Shown here one piece after another: positions 52,091 through 60,912 of a DNA stretch of 64,000 nucleotides. Made by a program: the position numbers and the translations under genes. The DNA comes from Natronosalvus hydrolyticus. GTDB lineage: Archaea; Halobacteriota; Halobacteria; Halobacteriales; Natrialbaceae. The notes below the pieces were generated by a model, which was not told where the DNA came from, did no database searches, and was given only the letters and a program-made list of their open reading frames with translations. Each line of letters starts with the position of its first letter. Position 1 is the first letter of the stretch. The DNA is taken from positions 124,001-188,000 of the forward strand of contig JAOPJZ010000004.1 in assembly GCA_025517525.1 (NCBI GenBank), written 5' to 3'.

Positions 52091-55083
52091 GCGAACACCA
52101 GCCGGGAACCGAACTCTCGCGGCGTTCAGTGCTTCGAGGAATGGCCGCGATGGGAGCCGTCGCCGCCCTTGGAAGTCAAGCAACCGGGGCCGATACCGGT
52201 ACGGGCACACTGTTCCCGAACGGTTTCGATCCTGAGACACCTGTCGAGTCACACCATCCTGGGGCTCCACGGTTCATCAGCGTGGACGAGCCGATCGTGA
52301 ATCCTGTCTGGACACTCGGAGCCGATACCCGCGGTCTCGACGCCGACGAACCCCCGGCCTGGGCTCTCTGGGATAAGGGCCGTGACAACCTCGCACCTCG
52401 CCTGCCCGATCTTCGGGCCGACCCACACGACTACGACGCGGGCGACTTCACGTGGACGCTCGTCGACTGGCCCGAGGCGAGCGACGGCCCCGACGCCGTC
52501 GTCTCCTTCGCGACCGCCACCGGGGACGACCTCGGACGGTACGACGAAGAACGAGACACCGTCGCCGAGTTCCGTGCCGACGCGCCGGGCGACTACGTCC
52601 TCGAGCTAGAGGCTCCAGACGGGATCCACGAACTCACGCTCCACGCGTTCCCCAGGGGCAACGGCGGCGCGGCGGTCTACAAAGGCGACCCCGATAACGC
52701 ACCACGGCTCGAACTCGAGGCGACCTACGACGAGGATACCGAGGAGTTCCGCCTCGAGACGAACGCCCAGCGGGCTCCCGGTGTCGACTCCTCGAGCGAC
52801 GACCTGTGGGGCGTGTTTCGGGCCGACGACCGCGACGCCCTCTCGACTGGAGCCATCGAGGAAGGGGACGACGGTCTGCGTGCGACGATCCCAGCCGACG
52901 CTCTCGAGGGAGAATCCGCCCGTGTTCACGCGGCGGTTTACGACGACGGGACGGCGAAAAAGAGTTCACAGGACCTCGTAGTGCTCGACCCCGACGGGAG
53001 CGTCGACCTGCCAAACCGGCCGCCAGAATGGATGGCCGACGGCATCATGTACCAGCTCTTCCCCCGCTCGTGGGCGGGCGAGCGCGAGGCGACCACGCTC
53101 GAGACACTGATCTCGGGCGACGACGACACGGGAGCACCCGGGCTCGACTACCTCGAGGAGATGGGCGTCGACGCTATCTGGCTCACCCCTACCGTCCCGG
53201 CGACGAGCGTCGAACGGCAACTCGACGGCGAACTTTCCGGTGGCGGTCCCCACGGCTACGACACGGCGGACTACACCGGCGTCTCCGAGGATCTCGTCCC
53301 CGACGGCGAGGACCCCCTCGAGGCCTACCGCCGTTTCGTCCAGGAATGTCACAACCGAGACATAAAGGTCGTTTTCGATATCGTCATCAACCACGCGGGC
53401 CGAACGAATTCGCTGTTCGAGGACACCATCGACGAGAGTGCGGACGGCCCCGGCCCGTGGGACACCGTCACCGAGTGGGACGAGGACCACCGGGCGTTCG
53501 ACTGGTGGGATCGCGCCGAGGTTCCCCGACGGAACGAGGACGGGGAGTTGCTCGAGGCCGAACCACGACCAACCGGCTTTGCCGACCTGCAGGTGATGCC
53601 CAACCTTAACTTCGAGAACCTCGCCCTGCGCGAGTACATTATGGGCGTGGCCGACTTCTGGTCTCGGCCTCAGTCTGCGGGCGGCATGGGCGTCGACGGC
53701 TTCCGCGCGGACATCGCCTATGGCGTGCCCAAATCCGTCTGGAAAGAGATCCGTGAGATCAGTCGCCACAACAACGATGCGTTCCTCATGTTCGACGAGA
53801 CGATCCCGCGGGACGCCAGCTACACCGAAAGCGAGTTCGACATGCACCACGACACGGCTGGCTTTCTCAACCAGGCACAACAGGTCGCTGCCGACGACGC
53901 CCACGGCGGGAGCCTGTTCGATACGATCGGCGAGCGCACTCAGATCGGCCTCCCCGACCACTCCCTCGTCGTGAACGCCCTCGAGAACCACGACGAACAT
54001 CGCATCCTCAACCAGGCCGCCGTCGACCTTCACGACCCGAACCACGACGACATCGACGACGGCACCTGGGCGTACTACGCCAACCGGGTACGGTGCTGTG
54101 CGGCCGCGGCGTTCGTCCTCCCCGGGGTGCCACAGCTATACTACGGCATCGAGCGCCAGATCAGCCGCTACGGCGAGGGTCGCCACCTGGGCGATGACGA
54201 CCATCGTGGCTACGACGACGACGGATCCATCAACGTCGACGCCGACGTCCGCGAGGGCGGCCGCCAGCGAGCGTTCGTGAACTGGGAAGACGGTCCAGAC
54301 GAGTACCACACGAACTTCTTCCAGAACCTCGCGACGCTGTACGACGAGGTCGAAGCACTGCATCCGGCTGCCGAGTTCGACGGCATCTCCTTCGAGGCCG
54401 ATGACGACGACGAACTGCTGCTCTGTGAGCGTCGCGTCAGCCGACGGGAAGACATCGATGGGCCGTCAACTGTCGCCGCCATCGTCCACTTCGGTGACGG
54501 CGACACCGAAGTCGAAATCGACGCCAAATACGAAGGCTACGACCTGTTCAAGGACGAAGACGTCCTCCTCGAGGACCACGGCGACACCATCACGGTCGAG
54601 GTCGGCGACCTCATCGTCCTGCCAGCTGACGACGACGAGGAAGACGACGATCTCGAGGGAACGTACCGTATCCTCTCCGATCACAGCGGAAAGGCCCTGG
54701 ACGTTGCTGACGTCTCCACCGACGATGGCGCGAACGTCCACCAGTGGGAGTACGTCGGCGGCGACAATCAGCACTGGACCCTCGAGGCCGTCGGCGACAA
54801 CGAGTACCGCATCGTCGCCGGCCACAGCGGCAAGGTACTGGATGTCGAAAACGCCTCGAGCGAGGACGGTGCGAACGTTCACCAGTGGGAAGACGTCAGC
54901 GGCGACAACCAGTGCTGGTTCGTCGAACCGGTCGGCGAGGCCGACAGTCTGTACACGATCACAGCCGTCCACAGTGGCAAGGTCCTCGACGTCGAAGGCG
55001 TCTCGGGCGACGACGGCGCGAACGTCCACCAGTGGGAGTACGTCGGCGGCGACAATCAGCACTGGCGACTCGAGGAAGTGTAA
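52087..55083 (+). CDS. Tat-exported GH13 alpha-amylase family enzyme with ricin-type lectin tail
   Basis: The product has 998 residues. It starts with a Tat signal (LSRRSVLRGMAAMGAVAALG). Residues about 60-315 are an N-terminal region with beta-sandwich character. The GH13 barrel begins at DGIMYQLFPRSW (about 318) and has VVFDIVINHAG (region I), GVDGFRADIAYG with the nucleophile Asp, AFLMFDETIP with the acid Glu, and VNALENHDEHRIL with the third Asp. The last 150 residues hold three copies of a 46-residue unit with HSGK-LDV and DDGANVHQWE-V-GDNQHW. Its QxW ends mark a (QxW)3 ricin-type (CBM13-like) beta-trefoil, probably sugar-binding. Substrate is probably starch or a related alpha-glucan. 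Confidence 0.88.
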   Translation: MSEHQPGTELSRRSVLRGMAAMGAVAALGSQATGADTGTGTLFPNGFDPETPVESHHPGAPRFISVDEPIVNPVWTLGADTRGLDADEPPAWALWDKGRDNLAPRLPDLRADPHDYDAGDFTWTLVDWPEASDGPDAVVSFATATGDDLGRYDEERDTVAEFRADAPGDYVLELEAPDGIHELTLHAFPRGNGGAAVYKGDPDNAPRLELEATYDEDTEEFRLETNAQRAPGVDSSSDDLWGVFRADDRDALSTGAIEEGDDGLRATIPADALEGESARVHAAVYDDGTAKKSSQDLVVLDPDGSVDLPNRPPEWMADGIMYQLFPRSWAGEREATTLETLISGDDDTGAPGLDYLEEMGVDAIWLTPTVPATSVERQLDGELSGGGPHGYDTADYTGVSEDLVPDGEDPLEAYRRFVQECHNRDIKVVFDIVINHAGRTNSLFEDTIDESADGPGPWDTVTEWDEDHRAFDWWDRAEVPRRNEDGELLEAEPRPTGFADLQVMPNLNFENLALREYIMGVADFWSRPQSAGGMGVDGFRADIAYGVPKSVWKEIREISRHNNDAFLMFDETIPRDASYTESEFDMHHDTAGFLNQAQQVAADDAHGGSLFDTIGERTQIGLPDHSLVVNALENHDEHRILNQAAVDLHDPNHDDIDDGTWAYYANRVRCCAAAAFVLPGVPQLYYGIERQISRYGEGRHLGDDDHRGYDDDGSINVDADVREGGRQRAFVNWEDGPDEYHTNFFQNLATLYDEVEALHPAAEFDGISFEADDDDELLLCERRVSRREDIDGPSTVAAIVHFGDGDTEVEIDAKYEGYDLFKDEDVLLEDHGDTITVEVGDLIVLPADDDEEDDDLEGTYRILSDHSGKALDVADVSTDDGANVHQWEYVGGDNQHWTLEAVGDNEYRIVAGHSGKVLDVENASSEDGANVHQWEDVSGDNQCWFVEPVGEADSLYTITAVHSGKVLDVEGVSGDDGANVHQWEYVGGDNQHWRLEEV

Positions 55084-55215
55084 GCGTACGGCAGGTCAAC
55101 TGCACACGACAACAGGCGGCGATCGTTGTCACCGCCTCCTTCGAAATCGAGCAGGCGCGGTTTCTGTCCCGCAGTCGGGGACACGTTTATTTCCCTGACC
55201 GACAAAGAAGCTCAC

Positions 55216-55464
55216 ATGGTGAAACAACGAATCAACCGTATGCTGAGCCGTGCACGCTACGCAGCCATCGGCGCCGCCATTGGCGGTTTCGTCGGTGGAC
55301 TGTTCAACAAGAACCTCGCGAGTTCCGGCGCTGCCGTGGGTGCTCTGGCCGGTGCCGTGATCGGCGAGCGTCGACCCGACGCCGAACAGCGCTTTGGCGA
55401 GCTGAAAAATCGGGGCGAGGAGAACATCAAAGGGCTTCGATCGGGGTCCGAGTCGGCCGAATAG
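55216..55464 (+). CDS. small glycine-zipper membrane protein
   Basis: The product has 82 residues from the ATG at 55216 (MVKQRINRMLSRARYAAIGA). The segment AAIGAAIGGFVGGLFNKNLA, then SSGAAVGALAGAVIGER has Gly every four residues, as in glycine-zipper proteins that pack in or against membranes. The C-terminus is hydrophilic (RFGELKNRGEENIKGLRSG). The function is unknown. It follows the amylase gene by 132 bases but probably has its own promoter. Confidence 0.6.
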   Translation: MVKQRINRMLSRARYAAIGAAIGGFVGGLFNKNLASSGAAVGALAGAVIGERRPDAEQRFGELKNRGEENIKGLRSGSESAE

Positions 55465-55720
55465 CCCTTTGTGACAGCACTCCGTTCTCGAACAGCGTAA
55501 CGACGCTCGAGTCAGTCGAAACGCCGCTCGAGCGGACACTTGTAGCGTGAACCTCAGGCGGACCGAAAATCAACGAACCCCCCGATCGTTCAGCACCGAG
55601 AGCACCGTACCAGTGGTTGGCAATATGACTGACATTCATATACGAATCAGCACTACGTGGGCCTGGAACGCCAGTTTGTGCGTTCTGATCCGGAGAAAGT
55701 AAACCGATTGCCAACAACTG

Positions 55721-57535
55721 TTACGGCGCGTAGTAGTATTCGCCTTCCCGTTTTTGTTGCCGGTCGAGTTGTGACTCGGGCTTGTTGATACGCGGCCTCG
55801 AGGTTCGCTCGTCCCGCCGGAACGTGACCTCGAGGTTCGCGAGGAACTCGTTCATCCCGCCGCGCATCGATTGTGGGGTACCCGCACGACCGTGGACGGC
55901 CGGTTCCCCGTCGAACACCATCAGGCGATCGGCCAGCAGGTCAATCATATAGATGTCGTGGTCGATAACCAGGACCGTGGCATCCTGCTGTTCTGCGTAG
56001 CGACGAATCGCCCGCGTTGCCTGCACTCGCTGTTCGACGTCCAGATGCGCCGACGGCTCGTCGAGCAGGTACAGATCGGCGCTATCGGAGAGACAGGCCG
56101 CGATGGCAACCCGCTGGCGCTCCCCACCGGAGAGGTCAGAGAGGTTCTGCTCCATGATTCGCTCGAGTTGCAGCGGCTGGGCGATTTCGGTGTTCCAGTA
56201 CGACGACCCGAACTGGTCGGTGATCGACGAGAGGAATACGTCAACACGCATATGCTGATCGATGGTGACGTACTGCGGTTTGTACGAGATGTCAAGATTA
56301 AGGTCGGCGTCCCCGGAATCCGGCTCGAGATCACCAGTCAACAGCTTCGCGAACGTCGACTTCCCGATACCGTTCGGCCCGACGATGCCGAGCACCTCGT
56401 TCTGTCGGATCCGACCACCTTCGACCTCGAGACTGAACTCGCCGTCGCCGTAGGATTTCGAAATATCAGGATATTCGACGAGCGTGTCGGCACGCGAAAC
56501 CGTTCGTGGTGCGTGTTCTTCGAATTCGATGGGATTCGGACGAATCCGCATGTTCTCGTTCTCGAGGTAGCCCGCGAGATACTCGTTGATCCCATTGCGA
56601 ACCGATTTCGGCGTCGTGATGACACCGTACGCACCGGGCTCACCGTAGGCGACGTGGAGCGTATCGGCGAGCAAGTCCAGCACCGCCAGGTCGTGTTCGA
56701 CCACGAGCATCGACTTGCCGTCGTCTTCGGCGAGTTCCCGAATCAGCCGCGCGGCCGTCACGCGCTGGCCGATGTCGAGGTAGGGCGTGATCTCGTCGAG
56801 GAAGTAGAAGTCGGTGTCTCGAGCCAGGGTAGCAGCGATGGCAACCCGCTGGAGTTCCCCGCCAGAGAGGTCATCGATCGCCTGGTCCATGACGGGACCG
56901 ATCGAGAGTCGTTCGACGAGATACTCCAGTGCGTCCCGTTCGTTCGTCCGCTCGAGGAGTTCGCGCGTGTTGCCGTCGAACTGGTTCGGGATCTGATCGA
57001 CGTATTGGGGTTTCCGCGCCACAGTGACCTCACCGTCGCGAACGTCAGCGATGTAGTCTTGCAGTTCGGTCCCACGGTAGGCCTCGAGGACGTCGTCCCA
57101 GCCTGGTGGCTCTTCGAACCGGCCGAGGTTCGGCTCGAGTTCGCCCGCAAGGATTCGAACAGCGGTCGTTTTCCCGATGCCGTTCGGTCCGAGAATCCCG
57201 GTCACCGTTCCTTCCTGTGGGGCTGGCAAGCCGTACAGTGAGAAGGCGTTTTCGCCGTACCGATGAGCTGGATCGTCCTGCAGTTCCTGGGGCAAGTTGA
57301 TGATCTCGATGGCGTCGAAGGGGCACTTCTCGACGCAGATACCGCAGGTTTCGCCCAGACAGATCTCTTCGGAGATACGGATCTGTTCCGGCTGTCCTTC
57401 GTCTGCATCCTCGCCACGAAGCGTGATACACTCCTTGCCGGTCCGGTTCGGTGGGCAGTAGTTCTGGCACTCGTAGTTACACCGGTCCGGTTGACAGCGA
57501 TCGAGGTCGACGACGGCGATACTGTCTTTGGCCAT
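55721..57535 (-). CDS. ribosome recycling/biogenesis ATPase RLI (ABCE1)
   Basis: The product has 604 residues. It starts with a Cys-rich region for two 4Fe-4S clusters (CQPDRCNYECQNYCPP and ICLGETCGICVEKCPFDA). Then come two ABC ATPase domains with Walker A GPNGIGKTT and GPNGIGKST, signature LSGGELQRVAIAATLA and LSGGERQRVAIAACLS, and the matching Walker B YFLDEITPYLD and YLLDEPSAHLD. The hinge and C-terminal motifs are complete. ABCE1 splits 70S ribosomes after termination with aRF1 and is essential. The gene lies directly downstream (1 base) of the small membrane protein at 57537, in a probable operon. Confidence 0.97.
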   Translation of the reverse strand: MAKDSIAVVDLDRCQPDRCNYECQNYCPPNRTGKECITLRGEDADEGQPEQIRISEEICLGETCGICVEKCPFDAIEIINLPQELQDDPAHRYGENAFSLYGLPAPQEGTVTGILGPNGIGKTTAVRILAGELEPNLGRFEEPPGWDDVLEAYRGTELQDYIADVRDGEVTVARKPQYVDQIPNQFDGNTRELLERTNERDALEYLVERLSIGPVMDQAIDDLSGGELQRVAIAATLARDTDFYFLDEITPYLDIGQRVTAARLIRELAEDDGKSMLVVEHDLAVLDLLADTLHVAYGEPGAYGVITTPKSVRNGINEYLAGYLENENMRIRPNPIEFEEHAPRTVSRADTLVEYPDISKSYGDGEFSLEVEGGRIRQNEVLGIVGPNGIGKSTFAKLLTGDLEPDSGDADLNLDISYKPQYVTIDQHMRVDVFLSSITDQFGSSYWNTEIAQPLQLERIMEQNLSDLSGGERQRVAIAACLSDSADLYLLDEPSAHLDVEQRVQATRAIRRYAEQQDATVLVIDHDIYMIDLLADRLMVFDGEPAVHGRAGTPQSMRGGMNEFLANLEVTFRRDERTSRPRINKPESQLDRQQKREGEYYYAP

Positions 57536-57536
57536 G

Positions 57537-57860
57537 TTAGAACGATGCCCCGGTTGACAGAATAATACCCCACGTGATGAACCAGAACGAGAACGTCATC
57601 AGCGTGATAAACAGGTAGTGTTTGATTCCGAACTCGTCCTCGTCGTAGATGCCGAGGGCCGGCAACAGGACGAGCTGGGCGACGATCACTCCGAAGACGA
57701 GGAGATAGGTGAGCGGGTCGGCCGCCGCATCGTTGGCGGCCTCACCAGCAGTGAGTATCGCTGAGCCGATCGCGACGCCGACACCAGCGAGACAGGCAAA
57801 GGCCGTCACGCTGATCGAGCGTATGTGTTCGCGCCGCGGGCTCATCGTTTCGGTCGACAT
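57537..57860 (-). CDS. EMC6-like small membrane protein
   Basis: The product has 107 residues with three hydrophobic helices (VTAFACLAGVGVAIGSAILT, LTYLLVFGVIVAQLVLLPAL, YLFITLMTFSFWFITWGIIL). The loop between helices 2 and 3 is acidic with DEDEFGIKHY. The topology and the third-helix pattern resemble archaeal EMC6-like proteins, relatives of the EMC6 subunit of the eukaryotic ER membrane insertase. In archaea these are often next to the RLI gene. Its stop codon is one base from the ATG of RLI, so translation is probably coupled. The family link is by pattern and position only. Confidence 0.55.
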   Translation of the reverse strand: MSTETMSPRREHIRSISVTAFACLAGVGVAIGSAILTAGEAANDAAADPLTYLLVFGVIVAQLVLLPALGIYDEDEFGIKHYLFITLMTFSFWFITWGIILSTGASF

Positions 57861-57965
57861 AGGCGTACCTCTGTTTCCGGTGTTAAAAAGCCGTTCGTAT
57901 TTGGCGGAGACCCCCGTGACGAAACGAGATGTGGCTGTTCAGACTGAATATAATCCAGTGTACTC

Positions 57966-58838
57966 CTAACGCAACTCGATCTGGGCCATCGACCCATCAG
58001 CCGCGCGCAGTGTAATATCGACTTCCTCAGTTCGAGTCAGTGTTCCGCCTCCATCACCAGTTCGAAATCGGTCAAATTCGAACTCCTTTTCGTTTCCTTG
58101 CCCATCCCCGTTTGGTTCCAGTTCGACCACGTCATCGTTACTCGGTCTCACGAAGTCAACGATGCCCCCTCCGACCTCGATGACCTCCTGGACGATCTGT
58201 TCTTCAGTCGTTTCCAGAACGAGTATTTCGTCGTTGTGTCCTCCGACCTGAGTAGCCGGTGAATCAACCCAATCGACGCTTATCCCGTCGATTTCTACCG
58301 TTTGACCGCCTTCAAACTGCGTGTTTTCGAGCCTGAATTCGTATTTACCACTACCACCGACGTTCCGGACCGACCCCTCTACATCGCTGATCGCCGAGGC
58401 CTGCGGGATATCGAACGTTCGGTCGAGTTGGATCTCCCCTACTTTTTTGGTACCATTGAAAAGGCCTACTTCGACCTCGACGATCGCTGTGTCGTCCCGA
58501 CCCTGGATTTCGACTTCGCGTCGTTGACCGGGATCCAAATCGAAAATTACCGGTTCTTCGTACTCCCCGTCACCGTCAACGTCGAATTCGATGTCGTCGG
58601 TACTCGAGAGCGTCACTTCCATGCGGAAGTCATCACTGTTGTTCGTAAACGTTGGCGTCGTCCCCGCCTCGGTACCCTCGATGCCAAGAAGCGCGCTCGA
58701 ATCGGCCGCCGTTCCGATACCGACCGTTCGACCCGCGGTAACCTCGGTGAAGCCGAACGTCTCGGAAGCCATCGCCAGCGAGCCAGCGGCTATGAGACCG
58801 ATTGCGGATCGTCGGGATAGTTTACCCAAGTTTGGCAT
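57966..58838 (-). CDS. exported haloarchaeal surface protein, DUF1102-like
   Basis: The product has 290 residues. The N-terminus MPNLGKLSRRSAIGLIAAGS followed by LAMASETFGFTEVTAGRTVG is a Tat-like or SipW-like signal that ends in the aromatic/acidic FGFTEV motif. The mature part is a beta-rich, Asp/Glu-rich chain with two sandwich-like halves (FRMEVTLSSTDDIEFDVDGD, VEVEVGLFNGTKKVGEIQLD and GQTVEIDGISVDWVDSPATQ). It is likely secreted and may form or cap a fibre. It is on the minus strand, 13 bases downstream of the membrane HTH regulator gene, and faces away from the two small paralogues. Confidence 0.6.
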   Translation of the reverse strand: MPNLGKLSRRSAIGLIAAGSLAMASETFGFTEVTAGRTVGIGTAADSSALLGIEGTEAGTTPTFTNNSDDFRMEVTLSSTDDIEFDVDGDGEYEEPVIFDLDPGQRREVEIQGRDDTAIVEVEVGLFNGTKKVGEIQLDRTFDIPQASAISDVEGSVRNVGGSGKYEFRLENTQFEGGQTVEIDGISVDWVDSPATQVGGHNDEILVLETTEEQIVQEVIEVGGGIVDFVRPSNDDVVELEPNGDGQGNEKEFEFDRFRTGDGGGTLTRTEEVDITLRAADGSMAQIELR

Positions 58839-58850
58839 CGTAGATCATTT

Positions 58851-59390
58851 TTACGGCGGTCGTTCCCCCTGGCCCAACCGCATCCGGCGGTTCTCGAGGA
58901 CGTGCACCACAGCAGAAACGGCGAACAGGCCGACCAGTATCGTCGCCCAGCCCAGTAGTGGAACGGTTTCGGTTGGAATTACCTCGAGCCACAACCCGGC
59001 CAGCACGATGCCAGCCAACGCAGACAGACCCAGATAGTACACGCCCCAGGGGATCGAATCCTCGGGGACGACGTCGAGGTACACATCGAGCTCGCGGGCG
59101 TTTTCGGTGAGTTCGATCGTCCGATCGTCGAAGGTAACCATCTCCGCGCGCTCGAGCGTCGGCAGATGGGTCTGCTGGAGCGAGGTGTAAATCCGCTTTC
59201 GCTCCGTCGAGGTGAGTTCGGCGACGTCTTTCTCGAGTTCCCAGGCGGCGACGTGTTCGGCGAGTTCCCCGAGTTCGACGGGGTCTTCCTCGCGTTTGAG
59301 ATAGTGAATCGTATAGCGCCGGCGCTGATTGCTCAGCAGGCTAAAGACATCACCACGGCTGGTCCCCCCGGACGTGTGCTGTACACCCAT
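58851..59390 (-). CDS. membrane-bound DUF7344-type winged-helix regulator
   Basis: The product has 179 residues. DVFSLLSNQRRRYTIHYLKR is the start of the winged-helix domain, and RIYTSLQQTHLPTLERAEMV the recognition part. Two C-terminal hydrophobic helices follow (GVYYLGLSALAGIVLAGLWL and LGWATILVGLFAVSAVVHVL). The protein is therefore anchored in the membrane with its DNA-binding part in the cytoplasm. It lies in front of the fibre-like protein gene (13 bases) and is divergent (283 bases) from the two small precursors, so control of the cluster is plausible. Confidence 0.75.
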   Translation of the reverse strand: MGVQHTSGGTSRGDVFSLLSNQRRRYTIHYLKREEDPVELGELAEHVAAWELEKDVAELTSTERKRIYTSLQQTHLPTLERAEMVTFDDRTIELTENARELDVYLDVVPEDSIPWGVYYLGLSALAGIVLAGLWLEVIPTETVPLLGWATILVGLFAVSAVVHVLENRRMRLGQGERPP

Positions 59391-59673
59391 GAAACGTGTC
59401 GCTCGTAGTGATAGATTGCCAATTGGGACATATATCTCTGTTGGCCAACGTGCGTGAGCGTGACTCTCACGACGGCGTTCTCAAGCCTGGCCTGTAGCCT
59501 ATCACCGGCTCGAGTAGCGGCTTCAGCCTGGGCTTGAACGGCGGTATCAGTCGGTGTGAACCGGTTCGGGCACCCCAATACAAAGTGGGTAGGGTTGTGT
59601 AGTTTTGGATAAGAACTGCCTCGAGTAACTGGCGGTTACGGTTGCTCGAGCAGGTCGTACGGAGACATTACCA

Positions 59674-60198
59674 ATGAGAGCAAACAGACGCAACGTGTTG
59701 ATCGGACTGGGAACGATTGTCGCTGGCGGCGGAGCCGCACTCGGAACGGGTGCGTTCAGTACAGTCGAAGCACAGCGAACCGTCAATGTGAACATCATCG
59801 ATGAGACCGACCTCGCTGAGGAGTTCGTTGATGTAATATTCAACGCAGACAAGTACGAAAGTGTCGACACGGAAGAAGAGGTGGATACAGTAGATGGCGG
59901 CGACGGAATCAGCCTTGTCGCAAACGACGTGACGCTTGTGTTTGGGACTGAAGATAATGAGTTACCACCGAATGTAACCATCACGTACAACGACCTTTTC
60001 GACATTGTAAACGATGACGACGGTAATAGTACTAAGTTCGAAGTGAGTTTCGACGTAACGGGCGCAGATTCGGATTTCACCTTTACCCCCGACTCACCGA
60101 CAGTCCCTGCCAGTAATAACGAGACCGTTAGCCTGGATCTCGAGACAGCCGGTGTCAACGACTCCGGTACCCTCGAGATCACGATCACAGAGCAGTAA
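59674..60198 (+). CDS. small exported TasA/camelysin-like (DUF1102) surface subunit 1
   Basis: The product has 174 residues. The N-terminus MRANRRNVLIGLGTIVAGGG with AALGTGAFSTVEAQRTVNVN is a twin-Arg, Gly-rich signal that ends in the GTGAFST motif, very like SipW-processed precursors of TasA and camelysin. The mature part is a beta-strand rich domain (DGISLVANDVTLVFG, FEVSFDVTGADSDFTFT, SGTLEITITEQ at the end) without Cys. It is likely a secreted fibre or surface subunit. The next gene (60246) is a close paralogue, and a signal peptidase gene is 2 kb downstream. Confidence 0.7.
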   Translation: MRANRRNVLIGLGTIVAGGGAALGTGAFSTVEAQRTVNVNIIDETDLAEEFVDVIFNADKYESVDTEEEVDTVDGGDGISLVANDVTLVFGTEDNELPPNVTITYNDLFDIVNDDDGNSTKFEVSFDVTGADSDFTFTPDSPTVPASNNETVSLDLETAGVNDSGTLEITITEQ

Positions 60199-60245
60199 TA
60201 CAAAAACACCCCCTAAGGAGCCGACGACCCGGCTTCAAACACACT

Positions 60246-60770
60246 ATGAGACTCAACAGACGAAACGTACTGATCGGACTGGGAACGATTGTCGCAGGCG
60301 GCGGAGCCGCGCTCGGAACGGGTGCGTTCAGCAGCGTCGAAGCGACGCGAACCGTCGACGTCACGACCACAGGCGATGCTGGTGGTCTGGTCGGCCTGAA
60401 CATCACCGGCGCGCTAGAAGGCGAGGATGGTGACACAATCGAGTTCGATCTCGATAACCTCAACGTTGATGCAGTGACCCGATTCGAAGACGCATTCACA
60501 GTGACGAACAACAGAGAGAACGCAGGCGACGAAATCGACCTAACTATCGAGGACGGAGACGGTGTCGTCACCACGGACAACGCCGGAGGGGAGGGCACAG
60601 GAATGTATTTCGAAACGGACACCATCCCCGATGATCTGAATAATATCGCTGAAGACGGAGGGAGCGTCACGTTCGATATCGTGTTCAACCTCGAGGGGGA
60701 AACCACAACGGACGATGCTGACGGCGCAATCCCTGACGAAATAACCATCACCGCAGACGACAGCTCGTAA
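60246..60770 (+). CDS. small exported TasA/camelysin-like (DUF1102) surface subunit 2
   Basis: The product has 174 residues. It has nearly the same signal sequence as the preceding protein (RRNVLIGLGTIVAGGGAALG then TGAFSSVEATRTVDVTTTG) and the same length, but the mature part differs strongly (GGLVGLNITGALEGEDGDTI, DGGSVTFDIVFNLEGETTTD). The DNA for the signal regions is almost identical, while the rest has diverged. This suggests duplication or gene conversion of the 5' part. It is 47 bases after the first gene, in one operon. It is probably a second subunit of the same structure. Confidence 0.7.
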   Translation: MRLNRRNVLIGLGTIVAGGGAALGTGAFSSVEATRTVDVTTTGDAGGLVGLNITGALEGEDGDTIEFDLDNLNVDAVTRFEDAFTVTNNRENAGDEIDLTIEDGDGVVTTDNAGGEGTGMYFETDTIPDDLNNIAEDGGSVTFDIVFNLEGETTTDDADGAIPDEITITADDSS

Positions 60771-60912
60771 GGCGGCCAACCGGGCCGCTTAGTAGTGAAC
60801 TGGTCACAACGGAGTCGGAGGGAATTGACAGTGACCAGAACGCGAGCGCTTCGGATTGACGCACTACAGCCTGTTCGCCTCGTATCGTTGACAATTGTAA
60901 CGGAAATCCCAG

